A stretch of 64,000 bases of DNA from JBKCUI01 sp052161605 (GTDB taxonomy: Bacteria > Planctomycetota > Planctomycetia > Pirellulales > Pirellulaceae): the NCBI GenBank assembly GCA_052161605.1, contig CP197409.1, one strand, 5' to 3'. Made by a program: the position numbers and the translations under genes. The notes below the pieces were generated by a model, which had not been told where the DNA came from, made no database searches, and saw only the letters and a program-made list of their open reading frames with translations. Shown here piece after piece: positions 1 through 8,897 of this stretch. The first letter of the stretch is position 1; each line of letters opens with the position of its first letter.

Positions 1-2615
1 GGAGCCCCGAATGGTGGGTTGACGGAAAAATTGTTGCTCAGCCCAATATCAAGATCGCTCGTAAAGCTTGGTCCCGCAGGTGTATTTCCTGCGCTCAAGC
101 CAACTGCGACGCGAGGGCCGCTATCATCGTTTGGCAACCTGCGGACGTTGTCGTCTTTCTTGATGTCAAAGTCGATGCCGATTCTCTCGAAGAACGTATC
201 TTGAAGCTGGATGAAGCGAACTTCGATTGTCACCTGAAGATTCATAAGATCTCGCAAGCTCTTGAGCAGATCAGCGAGTGCCTCATGTGTCTCTTGCGGA
301 GCTCGTACCAGCAAACTCAGCGTTTGTCGGTGTTCGATCATCGAGCTGGTACCAGAGTTCGATTCCCAAGCATCGGGCGTAACCACGGTTTCAATGAGCT
401 GTATCAGTTCGCCAAAGTTAGCCAGGGGTGATCCACCGAAGCCCTGAGTTGCACCCGGAAACCCTCCCGGAGTGCTCGCTCCGTACATGCTGGACGACAT
501 CCCGGGAACCATGCCTCCGAAGCCTCCAGGTCCCATTTGTCCGTTCATACCTGGCATCGCAGCCAGCTGGGTTAAGACTTCTGATCGCGGATCGATGCTA
601 ACAGGATTGGCAGCAGCCAGTGCGGATGCTCTCCCTTGTCCTGGAACACTCGCGCTCGCAAAACTTGTCTGCGCGTTGTAGGCAGCCTGCAATGCACCTG
701 CCATGCCCGTATTGTAATCGGATACAAAGTTTGGAATGGGGATGACCAAATCCTTGATCGAGTAGGTCACGGTAATGAGCTCAGGCTGAGAGAACTGCTT
801 GCCTTGAATCGTGAGGGTCTCGTTCTTCACGACATACCTCAGGTTCAGCTTTTCCAGCATCAAGTTCAACGCACTCTTAACCTTGATCGAGTTCCCTTGT
901 AGGTCGAGGGAAACCGGTTGATCGATCGAGACGTTTTCGACTTGAAGCGATCGCTCATCAATGTCGATTGGAATTCCATACATCTCTCCGAAGGTTCGCA
1001 TCACATCGACGAGAGGTCTTCTATCGAAGGATCCCGAGAAGGATTCGTCGAGAGCTTCCCATATGCGTTTCTCCGATGGTAACATCTTCGATTCGCTTTG
1101 CGATTTCAATCGATTTCGACTCAACTGACTCCATTCATTCGCCGGACCAAAGCTCAAAATCTTTCGGTCGTCCTGAGGGATGGAGGCGAACTCAGTGCTC
1201 ATCATCATGTTCGCGAAACCGTATTCTTTTTGTTCGCGAAGGAGTTCGTATTCGTTGTTATTTGCCTGAATCTTGGACTTGGCAGTCATAACGGCAGCGA
1301 TCTCCGAGCCCGGACGCAATTCTGCTACACGTCTGGCAACCTCAACCGCTTCGTCGAATCGACGCTGATCGATGAGCGTATTATACTGATCCACTAACGA
1401 AGAGACCTGTAGGTCGGACCTTACGAGCTGGTCGGCTTCGACCCGCATCCGGTCTTCGATCTGCTTGTTGGTCTGATCGAGTTGAATAGCAACTTTGTTC
1501 TGCTCTACCCACTTCTCAATGTTTCCACTGACTTGATCAACGGTTGTCAGAAGGGACTTCTTGTACTCGTTTGATGCATCGCTTTGGCCGATCCGAACGC
1601 GGAGGGATCGCAGCTTGTCGAGCGCCTCGAGAGGTTTGTTTTGCATAGCCAATCGCTCGGAGTCCGCAATCTCACCGGTGACTTCGCTGAACAATCGCTG
1701 TCGTTTGCGCAGTTCGTCTTGGTTGGCTGCGGAAACAGCGTTGATTTCCTCAGGCGCACCACTTTGGCGAGCGCTGACCTGGAGCATAGCCATCTTATCC
1801 TTGAGCTGTGTCAAGGTCGGCTGATCGAGGTCCTGTCGCTTCTGATACGCAGCTCGGAACTTCGACATGGCAGCGTCGTTGTTGCCCGCTGCCAGTGCGT
1901 TCATTCCTTCGCGATACAATTCTGCACCGTTGGTGTCTGCATCGTAGGAGCTTAATACTCCACTAGCTGCCGCGACCCGTGAACCATCCTTTTGAGGCTG
2001 ATAAACACCAGACTCAACAGGTTGCTGGTTGGGAGCTAATCCGCCAGCTGGCTGAACAGAGCTAGCGGTAGCGACTCCCGAGTTTGCCTGCATGGCCTCG
2101 CGACCTTTGACAGCCAGTTCTAGCTGCCAAGGACGAATGGTGCCTGGTTCAAATTCATTGTCGGGCACACCGAGAGCTTTCGCTTGATCCAGCAGGCGAC
2201 GCGCCGAGGCGATGTCACCACGATCAAACGCCAGTTTGGCTTGCGAGGTCAGTGCGGTTGCCTGATCTCGCTTTGGATTCGCAGAGGCCTGTGTCGACCC
2301 TTGCTGGGGCTGGTTTAACCCTGGCAGAGGTGGTAACGCGGCGTTCGCTGAACTAGGCGGTAACAGGCTAGGAGCAGCTGGTGCCCCAGCACCTCCTGCA
2401 GCTTCGCTTTCCTTGTTCGCTTCGTTAGCACCAAAAGCTGACGTGGCGGGAGGCAACGGTGGTAAACCGCCTGTTGTTCCGCTCTGTCCTAAGACCGTCG
2501 ATGTCGCGACCATTGGTGTGGCGAGGCCAACAAGCAATGGAACATAGACGGGCGACGGGACCGCCGACAAGGCAGTTAAGAGCCGTAATGTCCGGAGGGG
2601 GGTTAGATGTTTCAA
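1..2615 (-). CDS. Secretin-like (type II/III secretion GspD-related) protein, 3' end outside the window
   Basis: The frame is open from a TTG at 2615 to the window edge (871 codons visible). AAAGGAG lies 7 nt before the TTG, which fixes the start. The N-terminus is an export signal, then a Pro/Ala/Gly-rich stretch and helical TPR-like sequence (residues about 150-470). A secretin/TonB short N-terminal (STN)-like domain follows (about 515-590, with the segment GIPIDIDERSL). After a Gly/Met-rich insert comes an N1-like domain and the start of the secretin core (about 728-810, including QVTIEVRFIQLQDTFFERIG, a segment typical of planctomycete GspD-like proteins). The family forms gated outer-membrane channels. 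The TTG-initiated N-terminus and long Pro/Gly linkers are the unusual parts. The C-terminal barrel is not visible, so pore formation is inferred. The next gene upstream on this strand ends at 2872. Confidence 0.8.
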   Translation of the reverse strand, partial: MKHLTPLRTLRLLTALSAVPSPVYVPLLVGLATPMVATSTVLGQSGTTGGLPPLPPATSAFGANEANKESEAAGGAGAPAAPSLLPPSSANAALPPLPGLNQPQQGSTQASANPKRDQATALTSQAKLAFDRGDIASARRLLDQAKALGVPDNEFEPGTIRPWQLELAVKGREAMQANSGVATASSVQPAGGLAPNQQPVESGVYQPQKDGSRVAAASGVLSSYDADTNGAELYREGMNALAAGNNDAAMSKFRAAYQKRQDLDQPTLTQLKDKMAMLQVSARQSGAPEEINAVSAANQDELRKRQRLFSEVTGEIADSERLAMQNKPLEALDKLRSLRVRIGQSDASNEYKKSLLTTVDQVSGNIEKWVEQNKVAIQLDQTNKQIEDRMRVEADQLVRSDLQVSSLVDQYNTLIDQRRFDEAVEVARRVAELRPGSEIAAVMTAKSKIQANNNEYELLREQKEYGFANMMMSTEFASIPQDDRKILSFGPANEWSQLSRNRLKSQSESKMLPSEKRIWEALDESFSGSFDRRPLVDVMRTFGEMYGIPIDIDERSLQVENVSIDQPVSLDLQGNSIKVKSALNLMLEKLNLRYVVKNETLTIQGKQFSQPELITVTYSIKDLVIPIPNFVSDYNTGMAGALQAAYNAQTSFASASVPGQGRASALAAANPVSIDPRSEVLTQLAAMPGMNGQMGPGGFGGMVPGMSSSMYGASTPGGFPGATQGFGGSPLANFGELIQLIETVVTPDAWESNSGTSSMIEHRQTLSLLVRAPQETHEALADLLKSLRDLMNLQVTIEVRFIQLQDTFFERIGIDFDIKKDDNVRRLPNDDSGPRVAVGLSAGNTPAGPSFTSDLDIGLSNNFSVNPPFGA

Positions 2616-2871
2616 CGCGACACTCCTTTATCGCTTTTGTTAAAAAAACGCTCGTCTCATTTCATCAATGATCGACGGTCCAAACAGAAGTCGTGTTCAT
2701 CATTCCCTTGCGGAACACGGCTCCGGTATGGAGACCAAAATCTATCTGGGTGGGGAATAGGTGGTAAAGCAATCGCTGGTCAATAGCAGATTCGCTGTTT
2801 CGGAAAGTTTTTTTCAAATGGTAAAATGGGGAGGTGTTCAGGGCTTTCGCAGCTTCTCTGGAGCCCCCGTT

Positions 2872-4182
2872 TTACCTTGTGGGCTGTGGGACCTTACGTC
2901 TCAGAACGCCACCCATCGTCTCGAACGGACGTGGTTGGCTAACCGAATGCTGTATTCCTTCAGGCGGGAGCGAGGGCGCCACTGGCGTGTCACTTGGTAA
3001 GGCCGGCATTTCTGCTGGCAAGACGGATTGATCTGCCCGAACCGGGTTGTTGTTGCCAGCGGATTCCGCGATCCTGGACGCTTGACCTGTCGGGCTGTGA
3101 ATACCCGCCACTGCTAACGATTGTTCCCCGTATGAGCCGGTGCTCTCGCGGCTTCGCAGCTCATTTAGGTAATAGCTGCCTTGCCCACGAGTCAAGCCGC
3201 TCTCGCTATTGGATCGGGTTGTCTCCGCACTCGCGGTTCTCACGCCCTCAAGCGGGCCCTCTCCTGTAGCCAAAGCTTTAACAACGGGCTGCGCCGAAGC
3301 AAGGCTGTTGATTGTATTTCCTGTACTCAGTCTCGCCACCAAGGCGTGATCACCATGCCCTCGAGCGATAGCCGTGAATCGACTGACATCTCGTCCGCCG
3401 TTGTTCACCCAATCGTTCCAAGCGACTTGAAGCTTGCCAACCAAGGGGTAGCCATAGATCTCGTTTGTTGCTGATACCCAGTCATTGTTCTTCATGCCAG
3501 CTTCGAGGAAGCGAATAAAGGTTCGTGGGCCTTCCTCTCCTCCCTGTGCTATCAGAAAGCTCGCCAGGCTGTAGCCTTGTGCATACAGTGGCAACGGGTT
3601 AGCAGGGTAGTCTTCCAATAAGAACAAGGTCGCGAATGGTAGTCCTTCTCCTTCGGAAAGAAACTTGATTAGCAGTTGATCATGTTTGCGACGCTCAGCC
3701 TCGTGCTCCACCGTAGTGCACATCCCTTCGTCGGCCCAACGCGGGACGGGGCGACCGTAGGGTGCAAAGTGGCTAGCGATGATGGTATGGGTTACCTCAT
3801 GTGGCAAAACCGAATCGAGAATTCGTTCACGCGTGCCTCGGACAGTCATCTTGAAATTGATAACCGCTCCGCTGACGAGGGTGTAATTAGTCTCACCGCT
3901 CGCGAGAGCCCGGGGGCTATCTTGTACAAAGAGAACGCAGGGTTTTGACCATTGCGGTAGGGCTTGGCCTGTCCAGTGAATCGCTAGAGCCTTTCGATAC
4001 TCCTCGGCAGCTTGAGAAACCTCTTTAGCCCAGTTCGGATCGTTTGCATAAACAGTAAAATTGGGGCTGGCACTCATGAAGCGCGGAGGTGCACCCAAGA
4101 TCTGAGCAAAGCATTCGTTCCAACAAGCCAACGCTGACATCGTTGTCATCAGCATCATGCCTATGGTTCTCAGTGAAAACAT
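2872..4182 (-). CDS. Exported zinc metallopeptidase of the HExxH (gluzincin, peptidase MA-like) type
   Basis: About 436 aa. GGGAGG lies 2 nt before one ATG (4185) and 5 nt before a second (4182); the second has the better spacing. The N-terminus is a Sec signal peptide ending near CFAQ. The zinc site is HEVTH at about residues 128-132, followed about 20 residues later by WADEG, whose Glu is the expected third ligand of a gluzincin. A helical segment typical of the DUF1570/peptidase MA-like group follows to about residue 265. The last 170 residues are Ser/Pro/Gln-rich and look disordered. It probably acts outside the cytoplasm on proteins or peptides; the substrate is unknown. It stands between the secretin-like gene (same strand, 256 bp away) and a divergent membrane-protein gene. 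Confidence 0.75.
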   Translation of the reverse strand: MFSLRTIGMMLMTTMSALACWNECFAQILGAPPRFMSASPNFTVYANDPNWAKEVSQAAEEYRKALAIHWTGQALPQWSKPCVLFVQDSPRALASGETNYTLVSGAVINFKMTVRGTRERILDSVLPHEVTHTIIASHFAPYGRPVPRWADEGMCTTVEHEAERRKHDQLLIKFLSEGEGLPFATLFLLEDYPANPLPLYAQGYSLASFLIAQGGEEGPRTFIRFLEAGMKNNDWVSATNEIYGYPLVGKLQVAWNDWVNNGGRDVSRFTAIARGHGDHALVARLSTGNTINSLASAQPVVKALATGEGPLEGVRTASAETTRSNSESGLTRGQGSYYLNELRSRESTGSYGEQSLAVAGIHSPTGQASRIAESAGNNNPVRADQSVLPAEMPALPSDTPVAPSLPPEGIQHSVSQPRPFETMGGVLRRKVPQPTR

Positions 4183-4483
4183 CATCGCCTCCCTGCGGTG
4201 ATTGGTGGTTCCACCCCTGTTGATTCTGCATCCTTGCAGTTTCCTCGAGGTGTCGTTGGGTCATCAGCTAGCCAGCTCGTTCTTGGCTGACCGTCCCGAG
4301 TCTAGAAAACGGAGAAACGACGGCTCCAGGTCAATCTTGAGCCAAAGTCGGGAAAATTTCGCAAATATCTACTTTGCTAGCGAACCGCAAAATCGATGCT
4401 ACGTGCATTGATGGCTGGAAAATGCGGATTTTTTATTTGGCTCCCATACACAGTGCGAACGGTAACAGCCTTACCTGTTCGAT
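4183..4483. other. Divergent intergenic region
   Basis: This 301-bp gap separates the divergent peptidase and GT-C-like genes. It holds the GGGAGG ribosome-binding site of the peptidase at 4188-4193 (minus strand) and must contain both promoters. There is an AT-rich patch near 4421-4440. I see no convincing -35/-10 pair, terminator or conserved small ORF. Confidence 0.3.
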
Positions 4484-6064
4484 ATGCAAGGCATGGACTT
4501 AAGACACAATCTCAGAATTGGACCAGGTAGGGACGCTGTGCTGATCGGGGCAGTACTGCTGGCGGTCGCTCTCGCCTTTTTGGCCTATGTCGCGAGACTA
4601 AACGATGTGACTCACGATGCATTTCACGAAATGGCGTTAGCACGCGAGTTTTTTGAACGAGGCTCGTTCCCCCATGAAGACCGGTTTGCGTTTACTCCAA
4701 CGGTGTCGCCTGCTGTGCACCACGAATGGGGAACCGGGGTTTTGTTATACATAGTTGCCGGCGCGAGCCCGCTGGGGCTGGATGGAATGGCCGTCACTCG
4801 CCTCCTGCTAATCGCCATGCTCGGGCTCTGCATATACCGCGCGGCGAGGAACAGCGGAGCTCATCCTCTCATGATTGGCCTATGCCTCCCGATCGCTTTT
4901 CCGCTGGCTTGGGTTGGGTTTGCGACCTTACGGGCACAACTTTTCACCCTGCTGTTTTTGGTCATCCAAATCCTGCTCCAGCAGAGCGACTGGCGTGGTA
5001 AAAAAAGCTGGGTTGCAGCATGGATGTTGTTGTATGTCGCCTGGCTTAACGTGCACGCAGGATTCGTCGTCGGGGTTGCAGCACTCGGATTGCATGTGAT
5101 TGAACGATGGTTGGGCTACTGGCGGGACTCTTCCCGCCCTCGAAACGTTTCCGACTTTTTTGAGCGTTTTTGGCATCACTTTCTTGTCGCCGCATTCCTG
5201 GGGATAGGAATTCTTATAAACCCCTGGGGCATTCAGTATCCGGTCTATTTGTGGAAGGCGATCCTGATGCCAAGGCCAACCATGTTCGAGTGGCAACCCC
5301 TTTGGTTTATTCCTGACCGTGCGATCAGCCTGGGAGCATTTGGTGTCATGGTTGTCACACTGGGGTACTCTTTCAAGTCGCGTCAATGGCGGAGGTTGCG
5401 TGGCTGGCTATTCTGCTGCTTAGCTGCGTACATGGCTCTCAAGCATATTCGACATGGCTCGATTTTTGCAATCGCCTGGATGGTTTATAGCCCCGGCTGG
5501 TTGACACCTACTGCTTTGGGACGCAACTGTTTGGCAGCTGTTCAACGGAATCGAAGGATGGCCGTGCAAGCTTGTTATATAGTTGGAGTCGCAGCAACAA
5601 TTTTCTTCGCCCAGCATGCGGCTTGGCGTGCCAATCTACCGGATTCCGGTCCAGAGCTTAGCATGGTCTACCCCGTTCAGGCTGTAGAGTTCCTGAGGAA
5701 GAGTGAGTTCCAAGGCAACCTTATGACACCTTTCGCAGCTGGGGCATACGTTAGCTGGACTTGCTATCCGAACGTTCGGGTGAGCTTGGATGGACGCTAC
5801 GAGGTGGCATACCAACACGATGTACTACCCAAGCACAACTCCTTTTTTGCCGCAGGGCCAAATTGGCAAGCGGTGCTTGAGGAATACGCTCCTGATGCCA
5901 TTTTGGTCAAACAAAATGCACCGGTTCGCAAGTTGCTCGGTTCGCGTGAGACCGATACCGAACACTACCACCTGGTTTACGAGGACGATACTTTCGCGGT
6001 GTTCGTTCACGATTTGCTGTCGGTGCGAACATCATCGTTCCGCTGGGGTTCGGTCAATCGCTGA
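4484..6064 (+). CDS. Polytopic inner-membrane protein, GT-C glycosyltransferase-like
   Basis: 526 aa with about ten hydrophobic segments between residues 18 and 370, then a soluble C-terminal domain of about 140 residues. The first extracytoplasmic loop carries acidic residues and an HEWG motif (near residue 85), the layout of GT-C/ArnT-like glycosyltransferases that use polyprenyl-linked sugars. The C-terminal part (SLDGRYE, then APDAILVKQ) resembles the tail of uncharacterised planctomycete membrane proteins of this kind. The start is uncertain: ATG at 4484 or 4493, neither with a good Shine-Dalgarno. The 3' end overlaps the convergent SelA-like gene by 58 bp. A role in envelope glycan or lipid glycosylation is inference from fold and from the GT2 gene nearby. 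Confidence 0.65.
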   Translation: MQGMDLRHNLRIGPGRDAVLIGAVLLAVALAFLAYVARLNDVTHDAFHEMALAREFFERGSFPHEDRFAFTPTVSPAVHHEWGTGVLLYIVAGASPLGLDGMAVTRLLLIAMLGLCIYRAARNSGAHPLMIGLCLPIAFPLAWVGFATLRAQLFTLLFLVIQILLQQSDWRGKKSWVAAWMLLYVAWLNVHAGFVVGVAALGLHVIERWLGYWRDSSRPRNVSDFFERFWHHFLVAAFLGIGILINPWGIQYPVYLWKAILMPRPTMFEWQPLWFIPDRAISLGAFGVMVVTLGYSFKSRQWRRLRGWLFCCLAAYMALKHIRHGSIFAIAWMVYSPGWLTPTALGRNCLAAVQRNRRMAVQACYIVGVAATIFFAQHAAWRANLPDSGPELSMVYPVQAVEFLRKSEFQGNLMTPFAAGAYVSWTCYPNVRVSLDGRYEVAYQHDVLPKHNSFFAAGPNWQAVLEEYAPDAILVKQNAPVRKLLGSRETDTEHYHLVYEDDTFAVFVHDLLSVRTSSFRWGSVNR

Positions 6065-7422
6065 ACAACTTCCAAATCGTCATGAGGAGCCATCGAACGC
6101 AAAACAATCTCGATAGAGTCGACTAGCGTGTTGCACCAGATCGGACGCCCACCCTGTGACAGCTTAGTCGCCAAGTCCTTGGAGCTGCCGGTTTTCGGAT
6201 AGAGCCGAACGCAACCGCTTTCAAGCTTTGATTCACTCCAGATGCCAGCTCCGATGGGGCAAGCTTTTACGCACGCCTCCGCCCTTGCAATCAACTCGCT
6301 CCCCTCGATCTGCTTGGCCATCCGCTGTGCTCGATTTAGCAGGTTCTCTGTCGAGGTCGTAAGGACCTGCCCCAGCTCGGTTTGCTCCCACTCTTGAAGA
6401 CTCGATACGGACTGAATCGAGGCACTGAGCAGGAGTTTCGTGATCGCGGAGGAATCAATACCACACGATTGCACCTGCGGACGGACAGCACCAGCCAAAT
6501 CCGAATGCTCTCGGAACAAGATCATGCACCCTTCTGAGGTGCCTATTAAGTATTCAGTCGGAACAATGGCGATATCAATACCCTCTTGCCAAAGGGATTT
6601 GACGTTCGTTCCTAGACTTGGCTGCGTTCCCGGCTCGAACAAGATTCCATCGAACACCAATTCCACAAGACGCATCTTCCCTTTAGATTTCGCCGAGAGA
6701 AGTGAGGCACGGGTATTGGAAGAGCCGTCGGTAAGCTTGCGGTTTGGGGTGACCGAGAGGGCGAAACACGATCTGTCGTGGCACGCAGATAGAATCTCGC
6801 TTTCTTGGCAATCTTGATTGGTCCCCACTTCTAAAACAGACGCTTGTGCTGTGTCCAAGACTTCGCGCAGACTGCAACTGTTGGCAGAGCCAAAGCGTGG
6901 AACTCGAATGCAGTTTTGTCGGGGGAGAATCCAAGGCGAGTTGTCCCCCGTGCGGCGTGCAGCGCTGGCTAAAGCAAATAATGCAGAGGCTGTGGAATTC
7001 GTCAGGACGACTTCCTGGGCACCTGTTCGCTGACAAATATTTTTCGTCAGGTCATCCGTTAAGTGGGCGGTGTCGACGGTTCCCGGCAAAGAGCCGGCGA
7101 GAAACAACGCCTGTTGCGAACTAATGGGAACGCCAGACCATCGAGACGAAAAGAGTTCGCCTGTACCATTGATGCCTGGAGTTAGATTGCCCGATTCCAA
7201 TCCAGTAAAGAAATGCTGTGCCAGATCCTCCATCCATCGAGACGCATTCTCGAAGACTTGCTGGATCGGCTGCAAATTCACATTGCTGAAACTCTCCTTC
7301 AAGCCCGCTTTCTCGGCTGCCTCCTTCAATGCGTCGGCAATTTTAGGATTGCCTACGAACTGAGAGATTTGCTTGACGGCTTCTGTAGGAAGGAATTGCC
7401 GAAAGTTGTTTGGGAATTTCAT
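6007..7422 (-). CDS. SelA-like fold-type I PLP-family protein lacking the expected catalytic lysine
   Basis: 471 aa, about the length of bacterial selenocysteine synthase SelA. SelA-like landmarks appear in order: INGTG (84-88, compare the SelA VINATG block), TNSTASALFAL (141-151, compare NNNAAAVLL), GTSEG (294-298, compare GGPQAG), a basic stretch after ENLLNRAQRMAKQI, and a final RPIW...SIEIVLRSM block. In SelA the PLP lysine sits just before the Gly-rich block (DKLLGGPQ). Here the aligned sequence is TEYLIGTS, with no lysine. It is therefore probably a non-canonical or non-PLP paralogue. ATG overlaps the stop of the upstream glycosyltransferase gene (ATGA), implying translational coupling. 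No selC or selB is visible. A selenium role is not supported; other PLP-fold roles are possible. Confidence 0.6.
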   Translation of the reverse strand: MKFPNNFRQFLPTEAVKQISQFVGNPKIADALKEAAEKAGLKESFSNVNLQPIQQVFENASRWMEDLAQHFFTGLESGNLTPGINGTGELFSSRWSGVPISSQQALFLAGSLPGTVDTAHLTDDLTKNICQRTGAQEVVLTNSTASALFALASAARRTGDNSPWILPRQNCIRVPRFGSANSCSLREVLDTAQASVLEVGTNQDCQESEILSACHDRSCFALSVTPNRKLTDGSSNTRASLLSAKSKGKMRLVELVFDGILFEPGTQPSLGTNVKSLWQEGIDIAIVPTEYLIGTSEGCMILFREHSDLAGAVRPQVQSCGIDSSAITKLLLSASIQSVSSLQEWEQTELGQVLTTSTENLLNRAQRMAKQIEGSELIARAEACVKACPIGAGIWSESKLESGCVRLYPKTGSSKDLATKLSQGGRPIWCNTLVDSIEIVLRSMAPHDDLEVVQRLTEPQRNDDVRTDSKS

Positions 7423-8177
7423 AGCTTACGTGAAGTTAGGAGATCGTTGACCGTTTTGATGTACTGCTTACCTGAACCAGTATACGGATGAATTAGGTTG
7501 TAGTAGAAAATGTACCATAGGGCGGCGATGCCATCTTTAAGGCCGATCTTCTTGCCTTCCTCGTAGGTGCGACCATAGTAGGAAATGGGAACCTCGTAGG
7601 TGCGTGCATTGGTCTTGCAAATCATGGCGGTAAGCTCCACCTCCATACCGAAGCCAGCGCTCGTAAGCTTTATCGGTTTGATGACCTCCTTTCGAAACGC
7701 TTTGTAACACGTCTCGATGTCGGACATATTTCGATTCGTCAAGAAGTTGCTTAAGAACGTCAGGCCCTTGTTGGCGAGGTAATGATAGAAGTAGAGGACT
7801 CTAGACGCTCGCTTCACTAAAAATCGACTGCCGTAAACGACGTCGGCCACGTCCTTTTGAATTGGGGCCACGATATCAGGAATCTCATCGGGGTCATACT
7901 CTAGGTCAGCATCCTGGATGATCAAAATGTCTCCTGTCGCGGCCTCGATTGCTCGTGAGATGGCGCTGGTTTTGCCGCCGTTAACCGATTGCCGAAATAG
8001 CTTGATGCAATCGAACTCACATTGAAATCGATCCACGATCTCCGGCGTTCGATCCGTGGACGCATCATCGACGACGATAACTTCTCGCTCGTCAAAAGGC
8101 AGATTCAAAACCTTCTCCAGCACTTTGCCAATCGTTGGCTCTTCGTTGTAAGCTGGGATCAGAAACGAGATTTTCAA
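7419..8177 (-). CDS. Family 2 glycosyltransferase (dolichol-phosphate mannosyltransferase-like)
   Basis: 252 aa from a TTG at 8177, chosen because AGGGAG lies 7 nt upstream and the protein then begins directly at the GT-A core (KISFLIPAYNEE). The frame can be extended to 8348, but the added 57 residues do not look like domain sequence. Motifs are VVDDAS (35-40, nucleotide binding) and DAD (89-91, metal binding), then a GFGMEVELT acceptor-region motif typical of DPM1-like enzymes. There are no strong transmembrane helices after the catalytic domain, so it is probably a soluble or peripheral enzyme transferring a sugar to polyprenyl phosphate. The stop overlaps the ATG of the SelA-like gene (ATGA), so the two are likely co-expressed. 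It may feed a lipid-linked sugar to the GT-C-like protein nearby; that is inference. Confidence 0.85.
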   Translation of the reverse strand: MKISFLIPAYNEEPTIGKVLEKVLNLPFDEREVIVVDDASTDRTPEIVDRFQCEFDCIKLFRQSVNGGKTSAISRAIEAATGDILIIQDADLEYDPDEIPDIVAPIQKDVADVVYGSRFLVKRASRVLYFYHYLANKGLTFLSNFLTNRNMSDIETCYKAFRKEVIKPIKLTSAGFGMEVELTAMICKTNARTYEVPISYYGRTYEEGKKIGLKDGIAALWYIFYYNLIHPYTGSGKQYIKTVNDLLTSRKL

Positions 8178-8897
8178 AGATTTGCTCCCTAACGCATCTG
8201 GAACCGAATACCTTCCAATGTCCAGGAAGCCATGACGTTTGTAAATCCCACAATGGATCTCGCACGACGCTAGGGGAACAGGGCATCCCAGGCCGGTAAT
8301 CCTGGGGCTACGAACAAATTCTCCATTGAGACGGGAACCGTACATCAATCAGAAATTCGCACAATCTATCATCAGATGGGCTAATGAAGCGGTGTTGGTT
8401 GCAGGATCTGTTTTACTGATGCTACGAGTGGGGGATTAGGAGGTTTGTAAGCTTCATGCTGGTGGGGATTTACGGCCAGGATGAGCGAAAGCAGCCCCAT
8501 TGCATGCATTGAACTGATGCTGGCTCTTGTTCCAAATTCTGATTTCCACTCCCGAATAACCATATGACGAGACGAAAGGATCGAGTATGGTAAGGGAGTC
8601 ACAGACATGATCACTTAACCGGTCGGTCTTCGCAGAATCACCGCATACCTAAGCGATGATGGGCGGACTCAGAAAGCTGGTGTAGAGTTTCGCGGCCACG
8701 GACTTTACCCTTAGATTCGCTAAGAAGCAGTTGGCGAGTCCTTTCCCTCCGCTCCTCGGTTTGTTCGGTAGCGACTTAACATCCAGAGTCGTTTTTGCTG
8801 AACAACCACCGCGAATGGAATTCCTAGACTTAGGACGCGATTGACGAGCGAGCCGACCGGTTTTTCTTTTTCCCTGCGTTGCTAGCGCGAGCTTAGT
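8178..8897. other. Intergenic region without a supported gene
   Basis: This 720-bp gap separates the divergent GT2 and rsmH genes. The AGGGAG ribosome-binding site of the GT2 gene is at 8185-8190 (minus strand). A 77-codon minus-strand frame at 8381-8614 has no recognisable features and no ribosome-binding site. I see no RNA gene, repeat or clear promoter pair. Confidence 0.3.

Noticed and set aside
6007..8177. Selenocysteine biosynthesis locus
   Set aside because: The SelA-like protein lacks the PLP lysine and no selB, selC or selD is nearby.
8381..8614. 77-codon minus-strand frame in the GT2/rsmH gap
   Set aside because: No ribosome-binding site, no recognisable motif, odd composition.
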